From: Bacteroidales bacterium
Lineage (GTDB): Bacteria > Bacteroidota > Bacteroidia > Bacteroidales > JAAUTT01
Reading direction: 5' to 3'
NCBI GenBank assembly: GCA_012031335.1
Contig: JAAUTT010000007.1
Location: forward strand, 1 to 19,914
DNA: 19,914 nt
Shown here one piece after another: positions 7,982 through 17,300 of this stretch; position 1 is the first letter of the stretch, and the number at the start of each line of letters is the position of its first letter. The notes under the pieces were generated by a model. The model was not told the DNA's origin and did no database searches. It worked only from the letters and a program-made list of their open reading frames with translations. The translations under genes and the position numbers were made by a program.

Positions 7982-10061
7982 ATGAATTATCCTGCAAAAG
8001 CCAAAACCATTAATCTACTGAATAAAAGCTTATTTTGCAGGCACTTAGGGATTCCTTCCGTAAAGCTGAGCCCTCGCGACCAGATTAAAACCCCGTAATG
8101 TTTAATCGTGCTGATTGGAGCTGTATTAACTTCTATCATCGTGATCCAGGGAATTGTTACATCGAACTTTTCCGGATTTAACTTTCAAATAGCCTTGTGG
8201 CTTTGGTTTACTGTATTGTTTGCCAATTTTGCCGAAGCCATTGCCGAAAGCCGTGGTAAAGCGCAGGCCGAAAGTCTTAAAAAAACCCGTACCCTTACCA
8301 AAGCCAGGCTTTTTGGTTCATAATAGTGAAAAACAGGTGAATGCCACGGAATTAAAGAAAGAAGATACAGTGGTTTGCGAAGCAGGAGACATCATCCCTG
8401 TAGACGGTGAGGTAATCGATGGCATTGCTACAGTTGATGAATCGGCTATTACAGGAGAGTCCGCCCCGGTTATCCGCGAAAGTGGTGGTGACCGTAGTGC
8501 GGTTACCGGAGGCACGCGGGTAATTAGCGACAGGATCCTGATCCGGGTAACTGCAGAATCAGGTAATACCTTCCTCGATCGTATGATTGCCCTTGTAGAA
8601 GGCGCAAAAAGGCAAAAGACCCCGAATGAAATTGCGCTCACTGTTTTACTGGCAGGTTTAAGTATAATTTTCCTCTTGGCTGTAATCACCCTCCCTGCAT
8701 TTTTCGGATATAGCATCAAAGCATCAGGATTAGCTCACAATTTAACAATACCAATTCTAATTTCGTTGCTTGTTTGTTTGATTCCCACAACCATTGGAGG
8801 ATTAATGAGCGCCATTGGCATAAGTGGTATGGATCGCCTCCTTCGTAAAAATGTAGTGGCCACCAGCGGGCGTGCCATTGAAGCTGCCGGCGATGTGGAT
8901 GTACTCTTACTTGACAAAACGGGTACCATTACCTTAGGGAATCGCATGGCAACAGAGTTTATTCCGACCGACGGGATCAGCATCGAAGAACTTGTAAATG
9001 CAGCCCAACTTTCGTCCCTTGCAGATGAAACGCCCGAAGGACGATCCATTGTGGTGTTGGCTAAAGAGAAGTATGGCATCAGAGGCAGAGAACTGAAAGA
9101 TGTAAACGCTGAGTTTATCCCCTTTACTGCAGAAACCCGCATGAGTGGTGTTAATATTCATCAGGGTAGTGGCATTCGACAGATCAGAAAAGGATCGTCG
9201 GATATGATTACCAAATTTATAAAACAACACGATGGTTTTTTTCCTGCTAAAGTAGAAGAAACAGTGCGCGAACTTACCCAGAAGGGAGCTACACCCTTAG
9301 TTGTAGCACAGAACAATAAGGTTTTAGGGGTAATTCATTTAAAGGATATTGTAAAAGGAGGTATCAAAAACAGGTTTGCACAATTACGTAAAATGGGAAT
9401 TAGAACCGTAATGATCACCGGCGACAATCCGTTAACAGCAGCTGCCATTGCGGCCGAAGCCGGTGTAGACGATTTTCTTGCCGAAGCCAGACCCGAAGAT
9501 AAACTTAAACGTATCCGCGACGAACAGGCCAGCGGGCACCTGGTAGGAATGATTGGTGATGGCACCAACGACGCTCCTGCCCTTGCCCAGGCAGATGTTG
9601 GTATTGCAATGAACTCCGGCACCCAGGCTGCTCGTGAAGCCGGAAATATGGTCGACCTGGATAGTAATCCAACCAAACTGATAGAGGTGGTTGAAACAGG
9701 AAAACAACTTTTGATGACCCGCGGTGCGCTTACAACATTCAGCATCGCCAACGACATAGCCAAGTATTTTGCTATAATCCCGGCCATAGCCATGTCGCTT
9801 TATTCAACAGGTAATGCGAACGGTCCGCTGGCGGCATTGAATATCATGAACCTGAATAACCCGCAAAGTGCTATCCTGAGTGCAGTAATCTTTAATGCTA
9901 TTATCATTGTTCTGCTAATTCCCCTCGCCCTGAAAGGAGTTAAATACCGTCCGGTAAGTGCAGAAAAGGTTTTAATCACCAATCTACTGATCTATGGAGT
10001 TGGAGGATTTATCGCGCCATTTATCGGGATTAAGCTGATTGATTTATTGATTAATCTTTAA
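7982..10061 (+). CDS. kdpB: KdpB, P-type ATPase catalytic subunit; 5' end broken by several single-base indels
   Basis: KdpB hydrolyses ATP to drive K+ import. Visible motifs: actuator loop [22 protein letters not shown], phosphorylation motif [10 protein letters not shown] (Asp codon at 8913-8915), [11 protein letters not shown] of the nucleotide-binding domain, [21 protein letters not shown], and hinge [26 protein letters not shown] (shown in parts of the nucleotide domain). The frame is intact from about 8315 to the stop. The first 330 bases need five one-base repairs: T added in 8033-8036, A removed in 8062-8064, A added in 8087-8090, A removed at 8104-8105, T removed in 8310-8314. The repaired start reads [18 protein letters not shown], then [20 protein letters not shown] and VMFIVLIGAV, as in the family, and gives 692 residues. 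With the ATG at 7982 the phospho-Asp is residue 311, close to the enteric position. An ATG at 7905 with one more A (run 7919-7923) would add 26 Asn-rich residues. Confidence 0.93.
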
Positions 10062-10073
10062 AAATAAAAACAC

Positions 10074-10646
10074 ATGAAGACAATAGTGATATCGCTCAGG
10101 ATCCTTTTGGTAATGACCATCCTGACAGGAGTTGCATACCCAATTTTAATTACAGTTATCGGTCAAACCATATTCCATCATAAAGTCAACGGAAGTCTTG
10201 TTCAAAAGGATGGAAAAGTTGTCGGATCGGAATTGATTGGACAAATTTATGACAGTACCCTCTATTTCTGGTCACGGCCTTCTGCTATAGGCTATAATCC
10301 GCTTCCTTCGAGTGGTTCAAATCTTGGCCCAACAAGTAAGAAACTGAAAGAACTGGTTGATATCCGGAGACAAGAGTTTACGGAAGTCAACAAGCTTCAA
10401 CCAGAGCAACAAATTCCTTCTGAAATGTTGTTTGCTTCAGGAAGTGGTCTGGATCCCCATATTTCAGTTCAGGCAGCCCTTTTGCAGGTAAATCGGATAG
10501 CCCGGGTAAGAAATTTCAATACCTCACAAAAGCAAACGCTTCTAACCCTGATAGCTGAAAAAACCGAATCCCCTCAATTCTCACTTCTTGGTGAGCAAAG
10601 AATCAATGTTTTAATGTTAAATTTGGATCTCGATAAAATCAAATGA
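10074..10646 (+). CDS. kdpC: KdpC, accessory subunit of the K+-transporting ATPase
   Basis: A 190-residue protein, the normal KdpC length. One N-terminal membrane helix (ISLRILLVMTILTGVAYPILITVIGQ) is followed by a soluble extracytoplasmic domain. Conserved stretches include GSELIGQ, YFWSRPSA, YNPLPSSGSNLGPTS, SGSGLDPHISVQAA and the RVN/RIAR region. KdpC binds beside KdpA and KdpB and supports ATP and K+ binding. It starts 12 bases after the kdpB stop, and its stop overlaps the kdpD start as ATGA (10643-10646), indicating translational coupling between the pump and its sensor. Confidence 0.96.
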   Translation: MKTIVISLRILLVMTILTGVAYPILITVIGQTIFHHKVNGSLVQKDGKVVGSELIGQIYDSTLYFWSRPSAIGYNPLPSSGSNLGPTSKKLKELVDIRRQEFTEVNKLQPEQQIPSEMLFASGSGLDPHISVQAALLQVNRIARVRNFNTSQKQTLLTLIAEKTESPQFSLLGEQRINVLMLNLDLDKIK

Positions 10647-13309
10647 CCGATTTGGAAGAAAACAGGCCCGACCCTGATGAACTTTTGCAATCGCTCCGTT
10701 CCGAAGAAGAAAAAAGCCGGAAAGGAAAGTTGAAAATTTTTTTCGGCATGTGCGCCGGAGTCGGAAAAACATACTCCATGCTTCAGGACGCAACTTTAGC
10801 AAAGTCGAAAGGGACTGATGTTGTGATAGGTTATGTGGAAACCCATAACCGGAAAGAAACTGCGGTTCTTGTAGAAAACCTTGAAGTTGTTCCCCGGAAG
10901 CAATGTGAATACAAATCGGCCATACTTGAAGAAATGGATATTGATGCCATTCTATCCCGAAAACCTCAGGTAGTGCTGGTAGATGAACTTGCTCATACCA
11001 ATGCTCCCGGAAGTCGTCATACAAAACGTTACCAGGATGTGGTTGAGTTGCTCGACAATGGCATTCATGTTTACACAACACTGAATGTTCAACACCTTGA
11101 AAGCCGATCGGAAACTGTTGCCCAAATTACCGGAATAATAGTTCGTGAAACAGTCCCCGATGATATTTTTGAAAATGCCGATGAAATAGAAATTGTGGAT
11201 ATTACGCCTGAAGAACTGCTTCAACGGCTTGATGATGGAAAGGTCTATGCTCCCGATCGTTCGAAAGATGCTGTATTGAACTTCTTTCGTAAAGGAAACA
11301 TTACAGCTTTACGCGAAATGGCTTTGCGCATTGCTGCTGACCGAGTGGACAAGCAATTGCATGATTATATGCAGCATAAACGCATCCAGGGGCCATGGAA
11401 AAGTGGATTACATCTTTTAGTAGCCATCGATTATCATGCGCAATCGTCCCGTTTACTACGATGGGCTAAAAACCTGGCATATTCTATGGGAGCCAACATC
11501 CAAGCCTTATATGTGGAAACTCCCCATAAGCTTACTGCAAAGGAAGAGGAACAATTAAACCGAAATATCAACCTGGCAAAACAATTGGGGATTAAATTCA
11601 GAATTATAACCAATTATCATGTTGTAAAAGCCATTGTAAATTTTGCTCTAAAGGAAAATATCACACACATCATCGTGGGTAAACCCAAAGTTCGCAATCT
11701 ATTCTCGCATTGGCACCTAACGGTTTTCCTTCATGAACTTGTCCGATACAGCGGGAATATTGATGTCTATATAATGGGTGCTGACAGCAGAGTATCAGAA
11801 AAATCAAATGCAAGAGCATCTGCTCCTTCTTTCACATCCAACATCGGTCAATATATTACCACAAGTATCCTTGTATTGATCACATCAGCGTTTTGCTTTA
11901 TAGTAAAAGATTTCATTGGCTACCAGGTGGTTTCTTTCTGTTTGCTTTTACTGGTATCGATCATGGCTATATTTTATGGCACCGGGCCAATTCTGGTAGC
12001 TGCCTTGCTAAGTGCCATTATCTGGAATTTCTTCTTTATACCTCCCCTTTTTACTTTTCACATAACTAGTCCTGAGGATATCCTGATGTTCTTGATGTTT
12101 TTCATGATTGCCATACTAAATGGGATTCTTACTTCACGGGTACGTAGGCAGGAAGTTAAAATCCGTATCCGCGAAGAACGTACTAATGCCCTTTACCAAC
12201 TTACCCGTGAATTATCTATGGCTGCCGGATTGGAGGAAGTTAATACCATCGTTTCCAAATATATTCATAAGTATTTTTCTCTTCAATATGTCCTTTTTCT
12301 GAAAAACGAACAAGATCAGTTAAGTGGGGATATAAAAAATGAGAATAAATTAAACTTATCAGAAAACGATAACAGCATAGCACAGTGGGTTTTTAAACAT
12401 AGTACAAAAGCAGGAAAATATACCGATACACTTCCATCGTCGGCATTCACGTTTTTTCCCTTAATTGGGAATAGCAGCAATGTTGGTGTAATTGCTATTG
12501 AGCAACAAAGAAAATTTACCCAAGGTGAAGAACAATTCTGGGAGGCATGTATTTCGCAAATAGCAGGCAAATACGAAAGAGAATTTCTCCGGGTTACTGC
12601 CCGAAAAGCCTATATACTTGGAGAATCGGACAAGCTATACAAAACTCTTTTTAATTCCATATCCCATGAGTTGAGGATTCCTGTAGCTACCATCCTGGGA
12701 GCCACCGATACCTTACAATCTCAGCACTATCCCGAAGAAACCAAACAAAAACTTTACAACGAAATAGGTATCGCCTCTCTGCGCCTAAACCGATTAATTG
12801 AAAACCTTCTGAACATGTCCCGCCTTGAATCAGGTCACATTTCTCTCAGGTTGGACTGGTGCGATGTTCACGACCTTGTAAACAAACTTCAGGAATCACT
12901 GCGGCAGGAACTTACATATCGCAAGCTGTCAATAATCATTGCACAGGATATGCCTCTTGTAAAAGTTGATTTCGGCATACTGGAACATATACTTTATAAT
13001 CTGTTATTAAATGCAATACAATATTCACCTGCTGATAGCCGGTTAAGACTGAAATTTTTCTTTGATAATGGAAGTATGTATATTCAGGTTATGGACCGTG
13101 GAAAAGGATTTGAAGCATCGGAAATATCGCATATATTCGAAAAATTCTACAGAGGTAAAAATGCAAAAACCGGAGGAACAGGATTAGGTCTTTCTATTGT
13201 AAAGGGCTTTGTTGAAGCTCATAAGGGAAGCGTAAACATTGCAAACCGGGAAAATGGAGGAGCAAAATTCACTATCCGTATACCTTGCGAATCGTCTCAT
13301 ATAAACTAA
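10643..13309 (+). CDS. kdpD: KdpD, K+-limitation sensor histidine kinase
   Basis: An 888-residue full-length KdpD. Residues about 25-235 form the KdpD N-terminal domain with Walker A GMCAGVGKT (35-43) and a Walker B-like VLVDELAH (about 109-116). A universal-stress-protein-like domain follows (SGLHLLVAIDYHAQSSRLLRWA to HIIVGKPKVRN). Four membrane helices then lie at about 395-495 (TTSILVLITSAFCFIV, VVSFCLLLLVSIMAIF, ILVAALLSAIIWNFFF, ILMFLMFFMIAILNGIL). A GAF-like region precedes the kinase core. The phospho-accepting His is H675 in FNSISHELRIPVATI. The ATPase part has the N-box ILYNLLLNAIQYSP, G1 DRGKGF and G2 GTGLGLSIVKGFVEAHKGS. The sensor responds to low K+ or osmotic stress and phosphorylates KdpE. 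The start overlaps the kdpC stop by four bases; kdpE follows after 10 bases. Confidence 0.96.
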   Translation: MTDLEENRPDPDELLQSLRSEEEKSRKGKLKIFFGMCAGVGKTYSMLQDATLAKSKGTDVVIGYVETHNRKETAVLVENLEVVPRKQCEYKSAILEEMDIDAILSRKPQVVLVDELAHTNAPGSRHTKRYQDVVELLDNGIHVYTTLNVQHLESRSETVAQITGIIVRETVPDDIFENADEIEIVDITPEELLQRLDDGKVYAPDRSKDAVLNFFRKGNITALREMALRIAADRVDKQLHDYMQHKRIQGPWKSGLHLLVAIDYHAQSSRLLRWAKNLAYSMGANIQALYVETPHKLTAKEEEQLNRNINLAKQLGIKFRIITNYHVVKAIVNFALKENITHIIVGKPKVRNLFSHWHLTVFLHELVRYSGNIDVYIMGADSRVSEKSNARASAPSFTSNIGQYITTSILVLITSAFCFIVKDFIGYQVVSFCLLLLVSIMAIFYGTGPILVAALLSAIIWNFFFIPPLFTFHITSPEDILMFLMFFMIAILNGILTSRVRRQEVKIRIREERTNALYQLTRELSMAAGLEEVNTIVSKYIHKYFSLQYVLFLKNEQDQLSGDIKNENKLNLSENDNSIAQWVFKHSTKAGKYTDTLPSSAFTFFPLIGNSSNVGVIAIEQQRKFTQGEEQFWEACISQIAGKYEREFLRVTARKAYILGESDKLYKTLFNSISHELRIPVATILGATDTLQSQHYPEETKQKLYNEIGIASLRLNRLIENLLNMSRLESGHISLRLDWCDVHDLVNKLQESLRQELTYRKLSIIIAQDMPLVKVDFGILEHILYNLLLNAIQYSPADSRLRLKFFFDNGSMYIQVMDRGKGFEASEISHIFEKFYRGKNAKTGGTGLGLSIVKGFVEAHKGSVNIANRENGGAKFTIRIPCESSHIN

Positions 13310-13319
13310 TTTTATTTTT

Positions 13320-14015
13320 ATGGAAAAGATGGACTCCATTCTGGTTATTGATGATGAAATTCAAATCAGAAGGCTCCTTGAAATAACGCTTACAGCACAA
13401 GGTTTCCATATACTTGAATCTCCTAACGCAAAGGATGGCCTGGTGCAGGCCGCAACTATGCACCCTGTATTGATTATCCTGGACCTTGGATTACCAGATA
13501 TGGATGGATTTCAGGTTTTGAAAAAATTAAGAGAATGGTATCAGAAGCCCATTATCATCCTCTCGGTACGAAACCTGGAGGAAGATATTATAAAAGCTTT
13601 GGACAACGGAGCTAACGATTATCTTACAAAACCCTTTCGTACCGGGGAGTTACTTGCACGCATCCGGGTCGCATTAAGACAAATTCAAGGAAATGCCGAT
13701 AATCCATGCCTTTCCTATGGCAATTTAACCATCGATCTTTCTAACCATATAGTGCGAAAAAACGGCGAAACAATTAAGCTTACTTCAACCGAATAATTCG
13801 CTTTTACTCACTTTTGGTCAAAAAATGAAGGCCGTGTGCTAACTCATCAATTTATCCTGAGAGAAATCTGGGGAAATGGATATATTGAACAAACACAGTA
13901 CCTTAGGGTATTTATGGCCACATTGCGCAAAAAGATTGAAGACGAACCCAACAAACCCAAACTGTTAAATACTGAATCGGGAATAGGATACAGGTTTATG
14001 AACTCCCTAACTTAA
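13320..14015 (+). CDS. kdpE: KdpE, OmpR-family response regulator; raw sequence has an in-frame stop
   Basis: The receiver domain is complete: acidic pair D11-D12 in LVIDDE, phospho-acceptor D55 in IILDLGLPDMDGF, S82 and K104 in YLTKPF. A winged-helix DNA-binding domain follows (GETIKLTSTE ... NEGRVLTHQFILREIWG ... QYLRVFMATLRKKIE ... TESGIGYRFM). In the given sequence a TAA at 13794-13796 interrupts the gene after TSTE, yet the same frame stays open to 14015. The codons just after the stop read FAFTHFWSK, unlike the family. Removing two bases at 13793-13796 and one A from the run 13820-13825 gives TEIRFYSLLVKNEGRVLTH, which aligns position by position with OmpR-type regulators, and a protein of 230 residues. 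I therefore treat it as a functional gene with a sequence error. It probably binds the phased repeats upstream of kdpF. Confidence 0.88.
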
Positions 14016-14325
14016 ACTGATAAATTGTCCAATCATTTCATTATCGCATAATTATCCTTATTGCTTGAGCCAGGCCGAAATTCTTAAATATTAACTTTGG
14101 CTATATTTGAAGCTTAAAAATCAATCTCACCCAAGTCAAAAGGCTTTTTCGCCATATCCTTAAATCATCATTTTTGTCTCCATGCCTTACTAAATGAAGT
14201 GTTTCGTGTAAAAATAATAACCAAAAAGTCAAAATTGTCGTTAAAGGCAACCGGGAAGGAGAATTGAAAAAACAATTAACCATTCTGAACCTAAGATTTT
14301 TATAAAAGTTTTAATAAGATTGCCG
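14016..14325 (+). other. 310-base spacer after kdpE: AT-rich leader region
   Basis: I see no convincing gene here. The region holds the promoter-like pair described separately and, after it, about 220 bases of AT-rich sequence up to the giant surface-protein ATG. A 60-residue open frame on the minus strand has no recognisable family features. No clear terminator follows kdpE. Confidence 0.5.
14065..14099 (+). promoter_or_regulatory. Bacteroidota-type promoter for the giant surface protein
   Basis: A perfect -7 box TAACTTTG lies at 14092-14099, with a TTG (14065-14067) 27 bases upstream in the -33 position, matching the spacing of Bacteroidota housekeeping promoters. Predicted start of transcription is near 14106, leaving a leader of about 220 bases before the ATG at 14326. 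That is long for this group and might hold regulation. Confidence 0.45.
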
Positions 14326-17300
14326 ATGAAACGCAGATTTTACTCCGGAATAATAGCTCAATGCAGCTATTTGAGTAAGGGAAAAGTCCTTAAATTTCGC
14401 CCCTTTATAATTGCCCTGTTATTATTTATATTTTCCGGATTTACCATTATCAAGGGACAGGTAAACGGCGATTACCGCACCAATGCTACCGGAATATGGA
14501 ACTGGACTACAACCGCTAACTGGCAAAAAATGGTAGCAGGAAGCTGGGTTGCTTCGGGAGAATTTCCCGGAGAATTAACCAGCGCAGGTTCTGTCTTTAT
14601 TTTGAATAATTCCGTTGTTAATATCACTACCGTAATACCCAATCCTGTTGCAGGACTTTCCATAAATGGCGGCGATCAGATCTCTTCCATCAATATTACT
14701 GCAACCGGAAATTTAAACGTTACTGGCAATACCTTGTTGAATTCCAATTCAAATAACGACTATAAATATATAGTCGTGGCAGGCACTTTCACTTCCGGAT
14801 CTTTAACAGCAACTTCTTTGGGAGATAACCAGGATGCCTTTCTGGAAATACAAAACGGAGGTTCTGCCGAAATTTCCGGGAACATTACAATGAGTGGAAG
14901 TAATCTGCGAACCTATATTCGCTTTTCAGGAAACGGTACATTAACTACCGGAGGATCCATTACAGGTGGAACCATTACAAGTGCAATAAATGGCGGGGCA
15001 ACATCACCTACAACAGGAAAAGTTCATTTTAACGGATCGGCAACTCAAAACATTGGCAATTATGGATATTATAACCTTGAGCTATCCGGAAGCAACAAAT
15101 CATTACAAACCAATTCTACTGTTTCAGGCAATCTGATCATAAATGGTGGCAACCTGCTTCTTAACGGATTTAATCTCATCGTAAATACAGGCATAAATTT
15201 AATTAACGGCAATATTATTCTGGGCAACAATAACATTACGCTTTCAGGAACAATTTCTGGCGGAAGCAGCAACTCATATATTGAAACCAGCGGAAGTGGA
15301 TTTTTTATTAAATCGGGTAATGCTGCAGCCATAGCTACCTTTTACCCGACAGGTTCGGGCGGACTTTATGCTCCGGTGGATCTCTCGGGAGGTTTTACGG
15401 CTTCAGGTAACGGTACATTTAGAATCCGAACAGTCAGCGGATCGTTGTCGGGAAATTATCTGTCGCGCTACTGGAACATTCAAACAACCGGATTCACCGG
15501 AATATCGGCAAATCCTTCCTTTACTTATAATCAACCAGAGGTACAGGGCCTGGAAATGTATTATAAAGCCATGTATAATCCAGCATCTGTTTGGCAGGAA
15601 GCCACAGGTACTGCAACTTTGGATGAAATAAACAACGTTTTCACCATTAACGGATCGAACCTGTCGAACGGCAATTATACAGCAGGTTATCCAGCAATAT
15701 TGTATTCCTACCAGACAGGCAACTGGGACAATGCCTCCACCTGGACTACCGATCCGGGAGGTACAACACAACTGGGATCGTCCATACCAGGCCCTTCCGA
15801 TAGAGTAGTGATACTTCCCGGTCGCACAGTTTCATTATCATCGAATGTTTCTACCTCAGGCCTGGATATAACTATCAATGCAGGAGGATTTCTGAACATG
15901 GATGCATTTTCATTTACAAGTAATTTGAATGCACTTCGGGGAGAAGGTACCCTCAAACTGGCATCGGCGGCTTTTCCGGCGGTTACAACCAACGAATTTA
16001 TTAATGCAGGCGGCGGTACCACCGAATATAACAACAGTGCCAATTTTAATTTACTAACCTCCCAAACTACTTATAACAATCTCACCTTCAATTTATCCAC
16101 CAATTCCGATGTTGCCACGCAACTCAACAATCTTACTATAAACGGCAACCTCCTGGTTAAAAAAGGAACATTCAGGATTAACGACAATACCGCTGCACGA
16201 CGAACTCTCATCATTAGAAAGGACATCTCTGTCGAAAGTCAGGGTTCAATTATTATCGGAACAGGTGTCACCAACACGGTAACAAATACTTCCGGAATTA
16301 ATGGAGGCACGGCACCTTTCATTAATTATTATATTTCGCATTCACACCGGATCGAATTATACGGAAACTTCACTAACAACGGAACTGTAAGGTTTACCAA
16401 CCTTTTATTTCCAGTCTATAATTCGTTTCCGCCAACCACCTTGGGAACCAACACCGGTATGGCTACTGTGTTTTTTCTTGGAGCATCAAACAATACTTTA
16501 ACATGTAACGGAACTACTGATTTTTACAATCTGGTTCTGGATAAAGGTGTAGATCAAACTTTTCAGTTAACACTTTACTCATCAGCATATCAGAATTTCA
16601 GGTTATTTGGAGCGAACAATTCTGCTGCACAGAATTCAGGCAACAACTTAAATCCCCTGATAAAAAAAGCCCTTTGGATAAGAACAGGCACCCTTGTACT
16701 CCAGGGTTTGACAGCTATTCCATCGTTAACCGAAGGTACCGATGCAACAGCTCCCGGGTCAAATTATATTATTCCCGGAAACGGAGCACTCCAGGTGAAC
16801 GGCACCGATGTAATCGTCCAATCGACCGCCGACGATTACAGGGAAGTGAATGCTGCCTATACATTAGCCTGTCCCAGCGATGCAGCCGCAGGAATTACCC
16901 AGAACATAAACAACTCTTTTACTATTATTGGAAAACTCCAGGTTGACAATGGTTATTTCAGTACAAAAGAATCGGGCGGACTTGTAGCTTCGGATTACTC
17001 GGCAGGTCAGCTTATCATAAACGGTGGTACTGTTGATACCAAACAATTATTGGCAGCCGGACCAACTTCGGGAGTAAATGCATACATACAAACAGGTGGC
17101 ACCTTATTTCTCAGGGGTCGCTTTCAGAGAACACCTGCTACGTTCGGTAACGCATCGGATCTCTCAAATGCTCCTGTTAATACAACCCGAGCCAATATGA
17201 CTTTTCTGGATTCAAACAAAGGATCGCTGAGCCTTAACAGTACAGGAAATATATTTAGCGTTTCAGGCGGAACGATCGAGATTGCTGATGTAACAAATTC

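Noticed and set aside
8318..9793. Several overlapping minus-strand open frames opposite kdpB (60-152 residues)
   Set aside because: They mirror the codon pattern of kdpB and have no family features; kdpB motifs on the plus strand are unmistakable.
10617..11224. Minus-strand open frames opposite the start of kdpD
   Set aside because: Shadows of the conserved KdpD Walker domain; no start signals or recognisable protein.
14101..14283. 60-residue minus-strand frame in the spacer before the giant protein
   Set aside because: No domain, no promoter, in AT-rich leader sequence.
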